DNA of 64,000 bases, from positions 1,302,001-1,366,000 of the forward strand of contig CP172536.1 of NCBI GenBank assembly GCA_044598425.1, in the 5' to 3' direction. The notes beneath the pieces were generated by a model. The model was given only the letters and a program-made list of their open reading frames with translations, ran no database searches and was not told the DNA's origin. The stretch comes from JAEVLT01 sp044598425 (GTDB lineage: Bacteria > Bacillota > Bacilli > Bacillales > Cytobacillaceae). The position numbers and the translations under genes are program-made. This document shows positions 42,574-51,126 of the stretch, in pieces (within the stretch, counting starts at the first letter, position 1; the number at the start of each line of letters is the position of its first letter).

Positions 42574-43434
42574 ATGAAAGACCAGGCGGAAAGCTTACGT
42601 GTAAAACTACAGAGGCAGTTGAATGGATCCTACACAAAAGCAATTGCCGTTGTAAGTGGAAAAGGCGGAGTTGGGAAATCGAATTTTTCATTAAACTTTT
42701 CCATCTCATTATCTAAGCGGGGATACAGAGTACTGCTATTTGATATGGACGTTGGTATGGGAAATTTGGATATTTTAATGGGAAAATCGTCCGAAAGAAC
42801 CATTGTCGATTATCTTAGAGGGACTGCCAATCTTCGCGAAATCGTTTCGGACGGTCCTGAAGGCCTTAAGTATGTTGGCGGCGGAACAGGTCTGAGCCAG
42901 CTTGTGCAATTAGACCGCTTAGGAAAACTTTCAGAAGAATTTGATGCGTTTCTTGAAGAATACGATTATCTTATTTTTGATATGGGTGCTGGAGCCAATG
43001 AAGATTCTTTAAAATTTTTGTTGTCGGTGCACGAAATTATTGTGATCACCACTCCGGAGCCAACATCATTAATGGACGCATACGCGATGATGAAATATTT
43101 GCACTTGTTAGACCCGAAGCTGCCTTTTTATCTTGTTGCCAACCGGGCACAATCCATTAAAGAAGGAGAAGAGACGATTAAGCGGCTTGCAGAAGTTCTA
43201 AGAAAATTTCTGCAGCGGGAATCTACTTCTCTTGGAATCGTGCCAGACGATCGTTCAATTCAAAAGGCTGTTTTAAGGCAAGTGCCTTTTATCCTATTTA
43301 ATCCAAAGTCGCATGCTTCCTCGGCGCTAGAAGACCTTGTTAACCGCTATCTGGCCAAGCAGTTTCAAGTAACACCAACAATGAAATCCGTTTCATTTGT
43401 TTCGAAGTTAAAGAAAATTCTTTTTGCGAGGTAG
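42574..43434 (+). CDS. flhG: MinD-like ATPase FlhG (YlxH)
   Basis: A 286-residue ParA/MinD-family ATPase that sets flagellar number and spacing with FlhF. The N-terminus has the FlhF-activating type peptide (residues about 1-20, with QAESLRVKLQRQ) and then the deviant Walker A GKGGVGKSNFSLNFS; the Walker B is DYLIFDMGAG. The ATG starts 1 bp after the flhF stop, so the two are coupled. Confidence 0.97.
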   Translation: MKDQAESLRVKLQRQLNGSYTKAIAVVSGKGGVGKSNFSLNFSISLSKRGYRVLLFDMDVGMGNLDILMGKSSERTIVDYLRGTANLREIVSDGPEGLKYVGGGTGLSQLVQLDRLGKLSEEFDAFLEEYDYLIFDMGAGANEDSLKFLLSVHEIIVITTPEPTSLMDAYAMMKYLHLLDPKLPFYLVANRAQSIKEGEETIKRLAEVLRKFLQRESTSLGIVPDDRSIQKAVLRQVPFILFNPKSHASSALEDLVNRYLAKQFQVTPTMKSVSFVSKLKKILFAR

Positions 43435-43443
43435 ATCATCAAC

Positions 43444-44541
43444 ATGAATAAAGTGAAAGTTCTCGTCGCTGATGATTCAGCATTTATGCGAAAACTTATT
43501 CAAGAGATTCTTTTAGCTTCCGATCAGATTGAGATAGCGGGTACAGCTCGAAATGGGAAGGATGTTATTAAAAAGATTAAAGAGCTGAAACCAGATGTTG
43601 TGACAATGGATATCGAAATGCCAGTTCTAGATGGAATCGAAGCTTTAAAGATCATCATGAAGGAGACACCAGTTCCTGTTGTAATGCTTTCGAGTGCAAC
43701 GCAGACAGGAGCAGAAAACACTTTACTTGCGATGCAATATGGCGCCGTTGATTTCATTGCGAAGCCATCTGGTCCAATTTCCCTTGATTTGCAAAAAATC
43801 GAAAAAAAAATTATCACAAAAGTACTCGAAGCAAGCAAAGCCAATTTAAAAGGTTTAGCAAATCAGTCGGCAGAGCAAAATCTTTTCCCCGCAAATTTGC
43901 CAAATGGTAGTAATATAGAATTAGAGCAACCAAGCTCTCCAAGACAAGAGAGTATGACTGGAGAATTAGCTGCTAAAAAGATTATTTGTATCGGCACCTC
44001 TACTGGAGGTCCTAGAGCCCTCCAAGCTGTTTTAACAAAACTGCCGGCAAGTATTAATGCGCCAATTGTTATTGTACAGCATATGCCGCCTGGGTTTACG
44101 AAGTCTCTTGCCAATCGCCTTGATTCTGTGGCGGAGATTAAGGTAAAGGAGGCGGAAAATGGTGAGGTATTACAGATGGGGACAGCTTATATTGCTCCTG
44201 GCGGTTACCATTTACTTGTAAAGAAAAAGGCTGCTGGACTTGCGGTTCAGCTTGAGAAGACAGAGCTGCGCAATGGACATCGGCCATCCGTGGATGTAAT
44301 GTTTGAATCCCTCAGCCTGTTGGATGATTATGCAAAAGTAGCTGTAATTATGACGGGTATGGGGTCAGATGGGACCAAAGGATTAATTCAGCTGGCTAAG
44401 AATGGAAATGTTAAGGCGATTGCTGAATCTGAAGAAAGCTCGATTGTGTTTGGTATGCCGAAAGCGGCAATTTCAACGAAGTTAATTGATGAAATACAAC
44501 ATGTAGAGAATATAGCAAAAACAATTTTGAAATATGTTTAA
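43444..44541 (+). CDS. cheB: Chemotaxis protein-glutamate methylesterase CheB
   Basis: A 365-residue adaptation enzyme. The receiver domain (residues 1-120) has phospho-acceptor Asp56 in TMDIEMPVLDG; a linker joins it to the C-terminal methylesterase with the catalytic Ser in GTSTGGP, His in VQHMPPGF and Asp in MTGMGSDG. It removes methyl groups from, and deamidates, receptors. No cheR is in this window. Confidence 0.98.
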   Translation: MNKVKVLVADDSAFMRKLIQEILLASDQIEIAGTARNGKDVIKKIKELKPDVVTMDIEMPVLDGIEALKIIMKETPVPVVMLSSATQTGAENTLLAMQYGAVDFIAKPSGPISLDLQKIEKKIITKVLEASKANLKGLANQSAEQNLFPANLPNGSNIELEQPSSPRQESMTGELAAKKIICIGTSTGGPRALQAVLTKLPASINAPIVIVQHMPPGFTKSLANRLDSVAEIKVKEAENGEVLQMGTAYIAPGGYHLLVKKKAAGLAVQLEKTELRNGHRPSVDVMFESLSLLDDYAKVAVIMTGMGSDGTKGLIQLAKNGNVKAIAESEESSIVFGMPKAAISTKLIDEIQHVENIAKTILKYV

Positions 44542-44561
44542 TGCCGAGGGGTGAATGACGC

Positions 44562-46610
44562 ATGGATATGGGTCAATATTTAGAAGTTTTTATTGAAGAA
44601 AGCAAGGAACATATACAAGCATGCAATGAGCATTTATTAGAATTGGAAAAAAATCCGGAAGATCTTACAATTGTGAACGAAATTTTTCGATCTGCTCACA
44701 CATTAAAAGGAATGTCAGCAACAATGGGTTATGAAGATCTTGCCAGTTTGACCCATCAAATGGAAAATATACTGGATGCGATTCGTCAATCGAAATTGTC
44801 CGTTTCTGCTGAACTGCTGGATGTGGTTTTTCTTGCAATTGACCATCTCGAAGAAATGGTTCAGTCCATTTCCGAAGGAGGGGATGGAAAAAGTGATGTG
44901 ACAGATGTAATCAACCAATTAAAGATGATTGAAAATGGGAATAATCCGGCTGTCGCAGCTGCAGAAAAGGAAGTGGCTGCAGCCGCTGTCGAAGTGATCA
45001 ATCGGCCTTCCAAGAACGTTTACGATGAGTTTGAGTTTACTGTTTTGCAGCAATCAGCCGAACAAGGATTAGCTACATACGAAATTACTGTCTCCTTAAG
45101 AGAAGATTGCTTGCTAAAAGCAGCAAGGGTATACATGGTGTTTGAGGCACTTGAAACAGTTGGTGAAATCATCAAAAGCAACCCTCCAGTTGAACAGCTC
45201 GAAGAGGAACAATTTGACCAGGAGTTTACAGTCACACTTGTGTCAAACGAATCTCGAGATACCATTTACAATAAAATCAATCGTGTATCTGAAGTTGAAA
45301 AAGTGGAGATTTCCCAACTTTCACCTGAGGAAATCCGGCCGTCTTTCCACCGTGTGAATGAACCGGTTTCTGAGCCTGTACAAGAGGAAGTTCTTTCAAA
45401 TAAGGCAGAAACTGAAGCAGTACATCAAGATGAGAAAAAGCAAACAGCCAAAACAAATTCAAGCAATAAGACAATCCGGGTAAATATTGAACGTTTGGAC
45501 ATATTAATGAATCTGTTTGAGGAGCTTGTTATCGACCGGGGAAGGCTTGAACAAATATCCCACGAACTAAATAATCAAGAGCTACAGGAAACAGTTGAGA
45601 GAATGTCGAGAATTTCCGGCGACTTGCAAAATATTATTTTGAACATGCGCATGGTTCCTGTGGAAACAGTCTTTAACCGATTCCCAAGAATGGTTCGCCA
45701 ACTGGCAAGAGAGTTGAATAAAAAAATTAATCTTGAAATCGTCGGCGCGGAAACGGAGCTTGATCGAACCGTAATTGATGAAATCGGGGATCCGCTTGTC
45801 CACTTATTACGGAATGCACTTGACCATGGTGTTGAAACCCCAAATGTTCGAAAAGCACATGGAAAACCGGAAGAAGGAAATGTTGTCCTCAAAGCTTATC
45901 ATAGCGGCAACCATGTGTTTATAGAAATCGAAGATGACGGAGCCGGAATTAGCAGAGAAAAAGTGCTTGAGAAAGCAATAAATAAACAAATCATCACACC
46001 TCAAATGGCCGCTGGATTAACAGATAAACAGGTATATGAATTAATTTTTGCATCCGGTTTTTCAACAGCCGAAAAAATATCGGATATCTCAGGCCGCGGC
46101 GTCGGCTTGGATGTTGTGAAAAATACAATCGAGTCTCTGGGCGGTTCGGTAATGATTGATTCCACTTTGGGAAAAGGTTCAATCTTCTCGATTCAACTTC
46201 CGCTGACATTATCCATTATATCCGTCATGCTTGTAGAAATTCAAAATGAGAAATTCGCGATTCCGCTTTCTTCAATTATTGAAACAGCGATTGTCAAGAA
46301 TGAAGATATTTTGAACGCACATAATCAAAAGGTCATTGACTTCCGCGGTAAAGTCGTGCCGCTACTATTCTTAAAAGATATATTTGAAGTCCCTGTTTCA
46401 CGTGAAAACAGTGAATTTCATTCGGTTGTGATTGCCCGCAAAGGTGACAAAATGGCTGGCCTTGTGGTCGATTCTTTTATCGGGCAGCAAGAAATTGTGT
46501 TGAAATCGTTAGGAAACTACTTAGCCAATGTATTTGCGATTTCGGGAGCTACGATTCTTGGCGATGGACAAGTTGCGTTAATCATCGACTGCAACGCTCT
46601 GATTAAATAA
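44562..46610 (+). CDS. cheA: Chemotaxis histidine kinase CheA
   Basis: A 682-residue signalling kinase. P1 carries phospho-acceptor His46 in SAHTLKGMSATMGYE; P2 (about residues 155-265) is the CheY/CheB docking part; P3 dimerises; P4 has the ATP N, G1, F and G2 boxes (LLRNALDHG, EDDGAGIS, GFSTAEKISDISGRGVGLD, GKGSIFSIQLPL); P5 is CheW-like. The linker after P2 is Glu/Lys-rich. The length is close to B. subtilis CheA. Confidence 0.98.
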   Translation: MDMGQYLEVFIEESKEHIQACNEHLLELEKNPEDLTIVNEIFRSAHTLKGMSATMGYEDLASLTHQMENILDAIRQSKLSVSAELLDVVFLAIDHLEEMVQSISEGGDGKSDVTDVINQLKMIENGNNPAVAAAEKEVAAAAVEVINRPSKNVYDEFEFTVLQQSAEQGLATYEITVSLREDCLLKAARVYMVFEALETVGEIIKSNPPVEQLEEEQFDQEFTVTLVSNESRDTIYNKINRVSEVEKVEISQLSPEEIRPSFHRVNEPVSEPVQEEVLSNKAETEAVHQDEKKQTAKTNSSNKTIRVNIERLDILMNLFEELVIDRGRLEQISHELNNQELQETVERMSRISGDLQNIILNMRMVPVETVFNRFPRMVRQLARELNKKINLEIVGAETELDRTVIDEIGDPLVHLLRNALDHGVETPNVRKAHGKPEEGNVVLKAYHSGNHVFIEIEDDGAGISREKVLEKAINKQIITPQMAAGLTDKQVYELIFASGFSTAEKISDISGRGVGLDVVKNTIESLGGSVMIDSTLGKGSIFSIQLPLTLSIISVMLVEIQNEKFAIPLSSIIETAIVKNEDILNAHNQKVIDFRGKVVPLLFLKDIFEVPVSRENSEFHSVVIARKGDKMAGLVVDSFIGQQEIVLKSLGNYLANVFAISGATILGDGQVALIIDCNALIK

Positions 46611-46666
46611 GATTTAAAATGAAAAACGCATCTGAAAAAGAAAGAACATGACTGGAGTGAATGAAA

Positions 46667-47116
46667 ATGACCGAGACGATGACATCGGAACTGAAAATTA
46701 TTGTCTTTCAATTAAAAGAGAAAGAATATGCCATACCAGTTGAGAAGGTTCGTTCGATTGAAAAGGTTCAACATATTACGAGAGTGCCAGGTGTTGCCCC
46801 TTATATTAAGGGAGTTATCAATCTGCGCGGCCTAGTGACTCCAATTGTTGATCTCCGCAAACGATTTGGGCTTGGGGAAAGCGAATATTCCGACAGTACG
46901 CGAATTATTATTGCGGTAATCGGTGATTTAGAAGTAGGATTGATTGTTGATGCAGCGAATGATGTTCTAGATATATCGAGTGATTCCATTGAGCCGCCTC
47001 CCGAAATTATTGGAGGAAAGGAAGCTGACTATATCAACGGAGTGGTCAAGATCGAAAGAAGGCTGCTTATTTTGCTCGACCTTGAAAAAGTAATGAATGA
47101 AGAGCAAATGAATTAG
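46667..47116 (+). CDS. cheW: Chemotaxis coupling protein CheW
   Basis: A 149-residue scaffold that links receptors to CheA. The single CheW domain shows EYAIPVEKVRSIEKVQ, VPGVAPYIKGVINLRGLVTP and VDLRKRFGL. The ATG at 46667 is preferred because it stands 6 bp after GGAGTGA; the in-frame ATG at 46661 lies on the edge of this SD. Confidence 0.97.
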   Translation: MTETMTSELKIIVFQLKEKEYAIPVEKVRSIEKVQHITRVPGVAPYIKGVINLRGLVTPIVDLRKRFGLGESEYSDSTRIIIAVIGDLEVGLIVDAANDVLDISSDSIEPPPEIIGGKEADYINGVVKIERRLLILLDLEKVMNEEQMN

Positions 47117-47136
47117 AAGGGTAAGAGGTACGAGCC

Positions 47137-47778
47137 ATGACATTTCTAAAGCATTTTACCTCTTTACATCTGGATTTACTGAGGGAAATCGGAAATATTG
47201 GAGCAGGCAACTCCGCAACAGCCTTATCGAAGCTTCTCAATAAAAAAATTGAAATGAAAGTACCCAATGTGGAGATAGTCAGCTTTGATGAAATGGTTGA
47301 AATGGCAGGAGGAGCGGAAAATGTTGTCGCCAGTGTTTTTTTACGGATTGAAGGAGAGGCGCCAGGCAGCATGTTTTTTGTGCTGCCCCTAACACAAGCA
47401 ACACATTTCATTCAACAGATGATTGGGGACACTCAATTTTCATTTGAAGCCCCGCCATATAATGAGATGGCGCTGTCGGCATTACAGGAACTAGGTAATA
47501 TTTTAAGCGGTTCCTACTTAACAGCGCTTTCTGACTTTACTCATCTCACGCTTTATCCCTCTGTTCCAGCGTTGGGTATCGATATGGTTGGTGCGATTAT
47601 CAGTTTTGGGTTAATTGAATATTCTCGAGTTTGCGACTATGCAATTGTTATTGATACGGCTTTAAATGAAGAGGACGCGCTCGTTCCAGAATGTGTACGT
47701 GGACATTTCTTTTTACTGCCAGATCCAGATTCATTTTCGATTCTTTTTAACGCATTAGGAGTTGCGGCCAATGATTGA
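47137..47778 (+). CDS. cheC: CheY-P phosphatase CheC
   Basis: A 213-residue phosphatase with two active centres, each with the E-x-x-N core: LLREIGNIGAGNSATALSK and ALQELGNILSGSYLTALSD. It dephosphorylates CheY-P and binds CheD as an adaptation feedback. Overlap of 8 bp with cheD matches this partnership. Confidence 0.97.
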   Translation: MTFLKHFTSLHLDLLREIGNIGAGNSATALSKLLNKKIEMKVPNVEIVSFDEMVEMAGGAENVVASVFLRIEGEAPGSMFFVLPLTQATHFIQQMIGDTQFSFEAPPYNEMALSALQELGNILSGSYLTALSDFTHLTLYPSVPALGIDMVGAIISFGLIEYSRVCDYAIVIDTALNEEDALVPECVRGHFFLLPDPDSFSILFNALGVAAND

Positions 47779-48268
47779 TGCATTACAGGTCGCAAAGGTA
47801 GGCATTGCTGATATGAAGCTGGTAAAGCATCCTTTCCATATCCGCACCTCTGGATTAGGATCTTGTGTAGGCGTTGTTATTTATGATCTCGACCGAAAAA
47901 TTGCCGGGCTGGCACACGTCATGCTTCCCGAATCTTCCCTTGCGAAAACACCGGAGTATAATCCGGCAAAATATGCAGATACAGCCGTTAAAGAGCTCGT
48001 AAGGCACCTCGTTACACACGGGTCGAGAATTGAAACGTTAAAAGCCAAAATCGCAGGAGGAGCCCAGATGTTTCAGTTTGCATCAGCCAATGAGAGCATG
48101 CGGATAGGTCCAAGGAATGTAGAAGCGATCAAAAAGGAGCTAGATAAACTCAAAATCCGCCTTGTTAGTGAAGATGTTGGGGGCAATAGCGGCAGAACAA
48201 TCGAATTTAACCCAGATAATGGCATATTACACATCAAAACAGTCAACAAAGGAACAAAACAAATTTAA
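47771..48268 (+). CDS. cheD: Chemoreceptor glutamine deamidase CheD
   Basis: A 165-residue enzyme that deamidates receptors and activates CheC. The catalytic Cys is in SGLGSCVGVVIYD and His in AGLAHVMLPESS; GPRNVEAIKKELDKL is conserved. The ATG at 47771 is chosen; it follows TTAGGAGTT inside cheC. The TTG at 47762 overlaps this SD. Confidence 0.97.
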   Translation: MIDALQVAKVGIADMKLVKHPFHIRTSGLGSCVGVVIYDLDRKIAGLAHVMLPESSLAKTPEYNPAKYADTAVKELVRHLVTHGSRIETLKAKIAGGAQMFQFASANESMRIGPRNVEAIKKELDKLKIRLVSEDVGGNSGRTIEFNPDNGILHIKTVNKGTKQI

Positions 48269-48347
48269 TCCAGTAAATCGAACAAATGGCTGCAGAAAAT
48301 TCGTTCCTTTTTTTAGTTTGGTAAGCAGAAATCGTTTTAGCAGTTAA

Positions 48348-48377
48348 TTGTTAATTGCAAGCACTTTTTGGTATTGT
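48348..48377 (+). promoter_or_regulatory. Possible local promoter for sigD
   Basis: TTGTTA (48348-48353) and TATTGT (48372-48377) are 18 bp apart with TG at 48369-48370 giving an extended -10. The 130-bp cheD-sigD gap is unusually long for this operon. A minor promoter in front of sigD has been reported in B. subtilis, which makes this plausible. Confidence 0.4.
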
Positions 48378-48398
48378 TCAACTTGCGGAGGGAGAACC

Positions 48399-49166
48399 AT
48401 GGTACAGACATCGATTACAGAAGAACAATTGAATTGGGAAAAGTGGATACAGTATCGTGATGCAGACGCAGGAAATTATCTTGTGAAAAAATATCTTCCG
48501 CTTGTCAGTTACCATGTACAGAGACTATCAGTGGGACTGCCGAAAAATGTATCAAAGGATGAGCTGCGTAGCCTGGGAATGATTGGTTTGTTCGATGCGA
48601 TGGAAAAATTTGACTATACACGAGAACTAAAATTCGATACATATGCCTCTTTCCGCATTCGAGGGGCGATGATTGACGGATTGCGAAAGGAAGACTGGCT
48701 GCCAAGAAGTACAAGGGATAAAGCAAAGAAAATCGAAGCGGCGATCGTAAAACTTGAACAGCAAAAAATGGGAAGTGTCAGTGCAACGGATATCGCTGAA
48801 GAATTGAATATGACAGAGGAAGAAGTCTATGCTGCCATGACTGAACAGTTTTTTTCCAATGTGCTTTCGATTGATGAAAAGCCTACCGAGCAAGAAGAAA
48901 AAGAAGGTTCTTCATTTGTGCTACGTGATGAAAATGCGGTTATTCCAGAGCAAAAGCTATTGAAAGACGAACGGATGAAAGAGCTGGCGGCAAACATTGA
49001 AAAGCTAAGCGAAAAAGAGCAAATGGTTATTAGCCTGTTTTATCTTGAAGAGTTAACGTTAACGGAAATTGGCCAAGTACTAAACCTTTCCACCTCGAGA
49101 ATCTCGCAAATCCATTCCAAGGCGCTGTTCAAATTGCGAGATTCTTTAAAGAAAATCATATTGTAA
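48399..49166 (+). CDS. sigD: Motility sigma factor SigD
   Basis: A 255-residue FliA/WhiG-type sigma factor that transcribes flagellin, motor, receptor and autolysin genes. Region 2 is at about residues 30-100 (LRSLGMIGLFDAMEKFDYTRELKFDTYASFRIRGAM, by position) and region 4 has the helix-turn-helix LTLTEIGQVLNLSTSRISQI. The ATG at 48399 follows GCGGAGGGAGAACC; the frame continues upstream without an SD. Its position near the operon end is the known basis for variable SigD levels in B. subtilis. Confidence 0.98.
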   Translation: MVQTSITEEQLNWEKWIQYRDADAGNYLVKKYLPLVSYHVQRLSVGLPKNVSKDELRSLGMIGLFDAMEKFDYTRELKFDTYASFRIRGAMIDGLRKEDWLPRSTRDKAKKIEAAIVKLEQQKMGSVSATDIAEELNMTEEEVYAAMTEQFFSNVLSIDEKPTEQEEKEGSSFVLRDENAVIPEQKLLKDERMKELAANIEKLSEKEQMVISLFYLEELTLTEIGQVLNLSTSRISQIHSKALFKLRDSLKKIIL

Positions 49167-49199
49167 AAACCATCCTATTTTAATCTAGGAAGTGATCAA

Positions 49200-49514
49200 A
49201 TGAGCCTTAAATCAATTGAGATGCAAATTGCTCTCCCTCGATCAATTGATGCTTCAAAGCTTCAGGATCAGCTTTCGCATAGAGGACAGCAGCTGCAGGA
49301 CCATGCTGTCCAAGCAGGACAACAGCAAGAGGTAAAACAAAGATCCACTGTGCTGAAAAATGACGAGTCACACAAATCTGCCCTTCGCGACGGTGACCAA
49401 TCCCAAGATCATGGCGGACAAAACAAGAAAAACCGAAAAAACGACAGTCAACAAACAATGCAGCAAAATGGAACGCACCCGTACAAGGGAAACTTCCTAG
49501 ACTTTAGCGGATAG
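49200..49514 (+). CDS. Small hydrophilic protein between sigD and swrB, unknown
   Basis: A 104-residue protein with no domain I can name. The N-terminus MSLKSIEMQIALPRSIDASK looks structured; residues about 30-90 are rich in Gln, Asp, Lys and His, with no Cys or Trp; the end HPYKGNFLDFSG looks like a short conserved motif. It has a good start context (AGGAAGTGATCAAATG), 33 bp after sigD and 9 bp before swrB, so it is cotranscribed with motility genes. I recall similar proteins at this place in other Bacillaceae but not in B. subtilis 168. Confidence 0.8.
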   Translation: MSLKSIEMQIALPRSIDASKLQDQLSHRGQQLQDHAVQAGQQQEVKQRSTVLKNDESHKSALRDGDQSQDHGGQNKKNRKNDSQQTMQQNGTHPYKGNFLDFSG

Positions 49515-49523
49515 AGGGATAAT

Positions 49524-50147
49524 ATGACCACATTTTTGTTATTGATCAGCCTTCTGTTAAACGGAATCGCCATTTTCTCCATTATTGTGTTATTTACTCG
49601 ACAAAGCCGATTTTTAGAGGTTGAGAAAAAACAAGAAAAAATGATGAAAGATATGGAAGAGGTGATTTCTTCTTATCTTTATGAAATGAAGGAAGAGAAT
49701 GAGGCTTTTCTCCGCAAGTTTCAAGCGGCAAACAGCCCAAAGAATTCTAAGCAGGATTCCTTGTCAGCTATGCCTGAAACAAAATCAATTTCATCGAAAA
49801 AAGCAGAGCATGAGCCAGTGGGCGAGAGGAAGGGAAAAACCGCTAGTGCTTTCAAAAAACAAGCAGCTCAAGCCTATCAAAATTCTTTTCTTGAAAAAAA
49901 GGAGAATGAGAGCAAGGTTCTGGTTTCTGAACAAGATTCCTTTAACGCCCTTGCATCCAAAAATGCAGAAGAAATGGCTGGAAAAACGGCGTCGAACTCC
50001 TCGCCTGAAGAAATCTATCGCGATTTATTCGTTAACCAGGTGATCATGCTGCAAAAACAAGGCCTAACAAATGAAGAAATTGCCAAAAAACTTAACAAAG
50101 GCAAAACGGAAATTGAATTACTGCTAAAATTTGCGCAAAATCACTGA
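49524..50147 (+). CDS. swrB: Swarming motility protein SwrB (YlxL)
   Basis: A 207-residue single-pass membrane protein; its B. subtilis homologue promotes basal-body maturation and export activation. It has an N-terminal membrane helix (residues about 3-25), a charged coiled, low-complexity middle with many Lys/Glu/Ser, and a conserved C-terminus that looks like a small helix-turn-helix (LQKQGLTNEEIAKKLNKGKT). It is the last gene of the fla/che operon. I see no clear terminator after it. Confidence 0.88.
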   Translation: MTTFLLLISLLLNGIAIFSIIVLFTRQSRFLEVEKKQEKMMKDMEEVISSYLYEMKEENEAFLRKFQAANSPKNSKQDSLSAMPETKSISSKKAEHEPVGERKGKTASAFKKQAAQAYQNSFLEKKENESKVLVSEQDSFNALASKNAEEMAGKTASNSSPEEIYRDLFVNQVIMLQKQGLTNEEIAKKLNKGKTEIELLLKFAQNH

Positions 50148-50154
50148 CATTAAC

Positions 50155-50183
50155 TTGATTGTCGAAAAAACATATGCTATATT
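50155..50183 (+). promoter_or_regulatory. Sigma-A type promoter for rpsB
   Basis: TTGATT (50155-50160) and TATATT (50178-50183) are 17 bp apart with TG at 50175-50176. It would give a leader of about 105 nt. Confidence 0.65.
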
Positions 50184-50189
50184 ATGAAA

Positions 50190-50297
50190 TGGTGTTAAAA
50201 CACACGCTCACGGATTTAAGCAGATGGTGCTGTCAACAGATAGTTTCTGTTTAAAAATGAACTGAGCGGAGGAAAACAAAACCTAGGAGGAAAAAAC
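50190..50297 (+). promoter_or_regulatory. rpsB mRNA leader with tandem SD-like sites
   Basis: The leader holds a stem AACAGA/TCTGTT (50234-50250 region) and two SD-like runs, GCGGAGGAAAA (50268-50278) and TAGGAGGAAAA (50284-50294). Only the second has a start codon at proper distance. Autoregulation by S2 is known in other bacteria; here it is only a possibility. Confidence 0.35.
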
Positions 50298-51002
50298 ATG
50301 TCAGTCATTTCTATGAAGCAATTGCTCGAAGCTGGTGTACACTTCGGACACCAAACTCGCCGCTGGAACCCTAAGATGAAGAAATACATCTTCACTGAGC
50401 GCAACGGTATTTACATTATCGATCTTCAAAAAACAGTTAAGAAGGTTGAAGAAGCTTATAACTGGGTAAAGGAACTAGCTGCTAACGGCGGAACATTCCT
50501 TTTTGTTGGCACAAAGAAACAGGCGCAGGATTCTGTTAAAGAAGAAGCGATTCGTTCTGGTATGTACTATGTGAACCAACGCTGGTTGGGCGGTACTTTA
50601 ACAAACTTTGAAACCATTCAAAAGCGGATCGGCCGCTTAAAAACTATCGAAAGAATGGCTGAAGACGGTACTTTTGATGTTCTTCCAAAAAAAGAAGTCG
50701 TTCAATTGAAGAAAGAGCAAGAGCGTCTTGAAAAATTCCTTGGCGGAATTAAAGATATGAAACAGCTTCCAGATGCCCTTTTCATTATCGACCCTCGCAA
50801 AGAGCGCATCGCTGTTGCTGAAGCTCACAAATTGAACATTCCGATCGTTGGAATTGTTGATACAAACTGTGACCCGGATGAAATCGATGTCGTAATCCCT
50901 GCGAACGACGATGCTATTCGCGCTGTTAAACTTTTAACAGGCAAAATGGCAGATGCGATTTTAGAAGCAAAGCAAGGCGAAGAAACTGTTGCCGCTGAAT
51001 AA
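50298..51002 (+). CDS. rpsB: Small-subunit ribosomal protein S2
   Basis: A 234-residue 30S protein. MSVISMKQLLEAGVHFGHQTRRWNPKM is the family N-terminus (first 27 residues by position), and DPRKERIAVAEAHKLNIPIV with DTNCDPDEIDVVIP is universal. The SD AGGAGG is strong. A strong terminator separates it from tsf. Confidence 0.98.
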   Translation: MSVISMKQLLEAGVHFGHQTRRWNPKMKKYIFTERNGIYIIDLQKTVKKVEEAYNWVKELAANGGTFLFVGTKKQAQDSVKEEAIRSGMYYVNQRWLGGTLTNFETIQKRIGRLKTIERMAEDGTFDVLPKKEVVQLKKEQERLEKFLGGIKDMKQLPDALFIIDPRKERIAVAEAHKLNIPIVGIVDTNCDPDEIDVVIPANDDAIRAVKLLTGKMADAILEAKQGEETVAAE

Positions 51003-51017
51003 TTAATATATTCGTAT

Positions 51018-51058
51018 AAAAAGGTGATAAGAGGGAGCACCCTTTATCACCTTTTTTT
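51018..51058 (+). terminator. Strong terminator between rpsB and tsf
   Basis: A perfect 13-bp stem (51018-51030 with 51044-51056) has an inner AGGG/CCCT extension and runs into T residues. Confidence 0.92.
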
Positions 51059-51126
51059 AAAGAATGTTTAGATTAGTCTCGTATGGCAAAGATATGGATA
51101 CATAGAATAAAAGGAGGACGCATACA

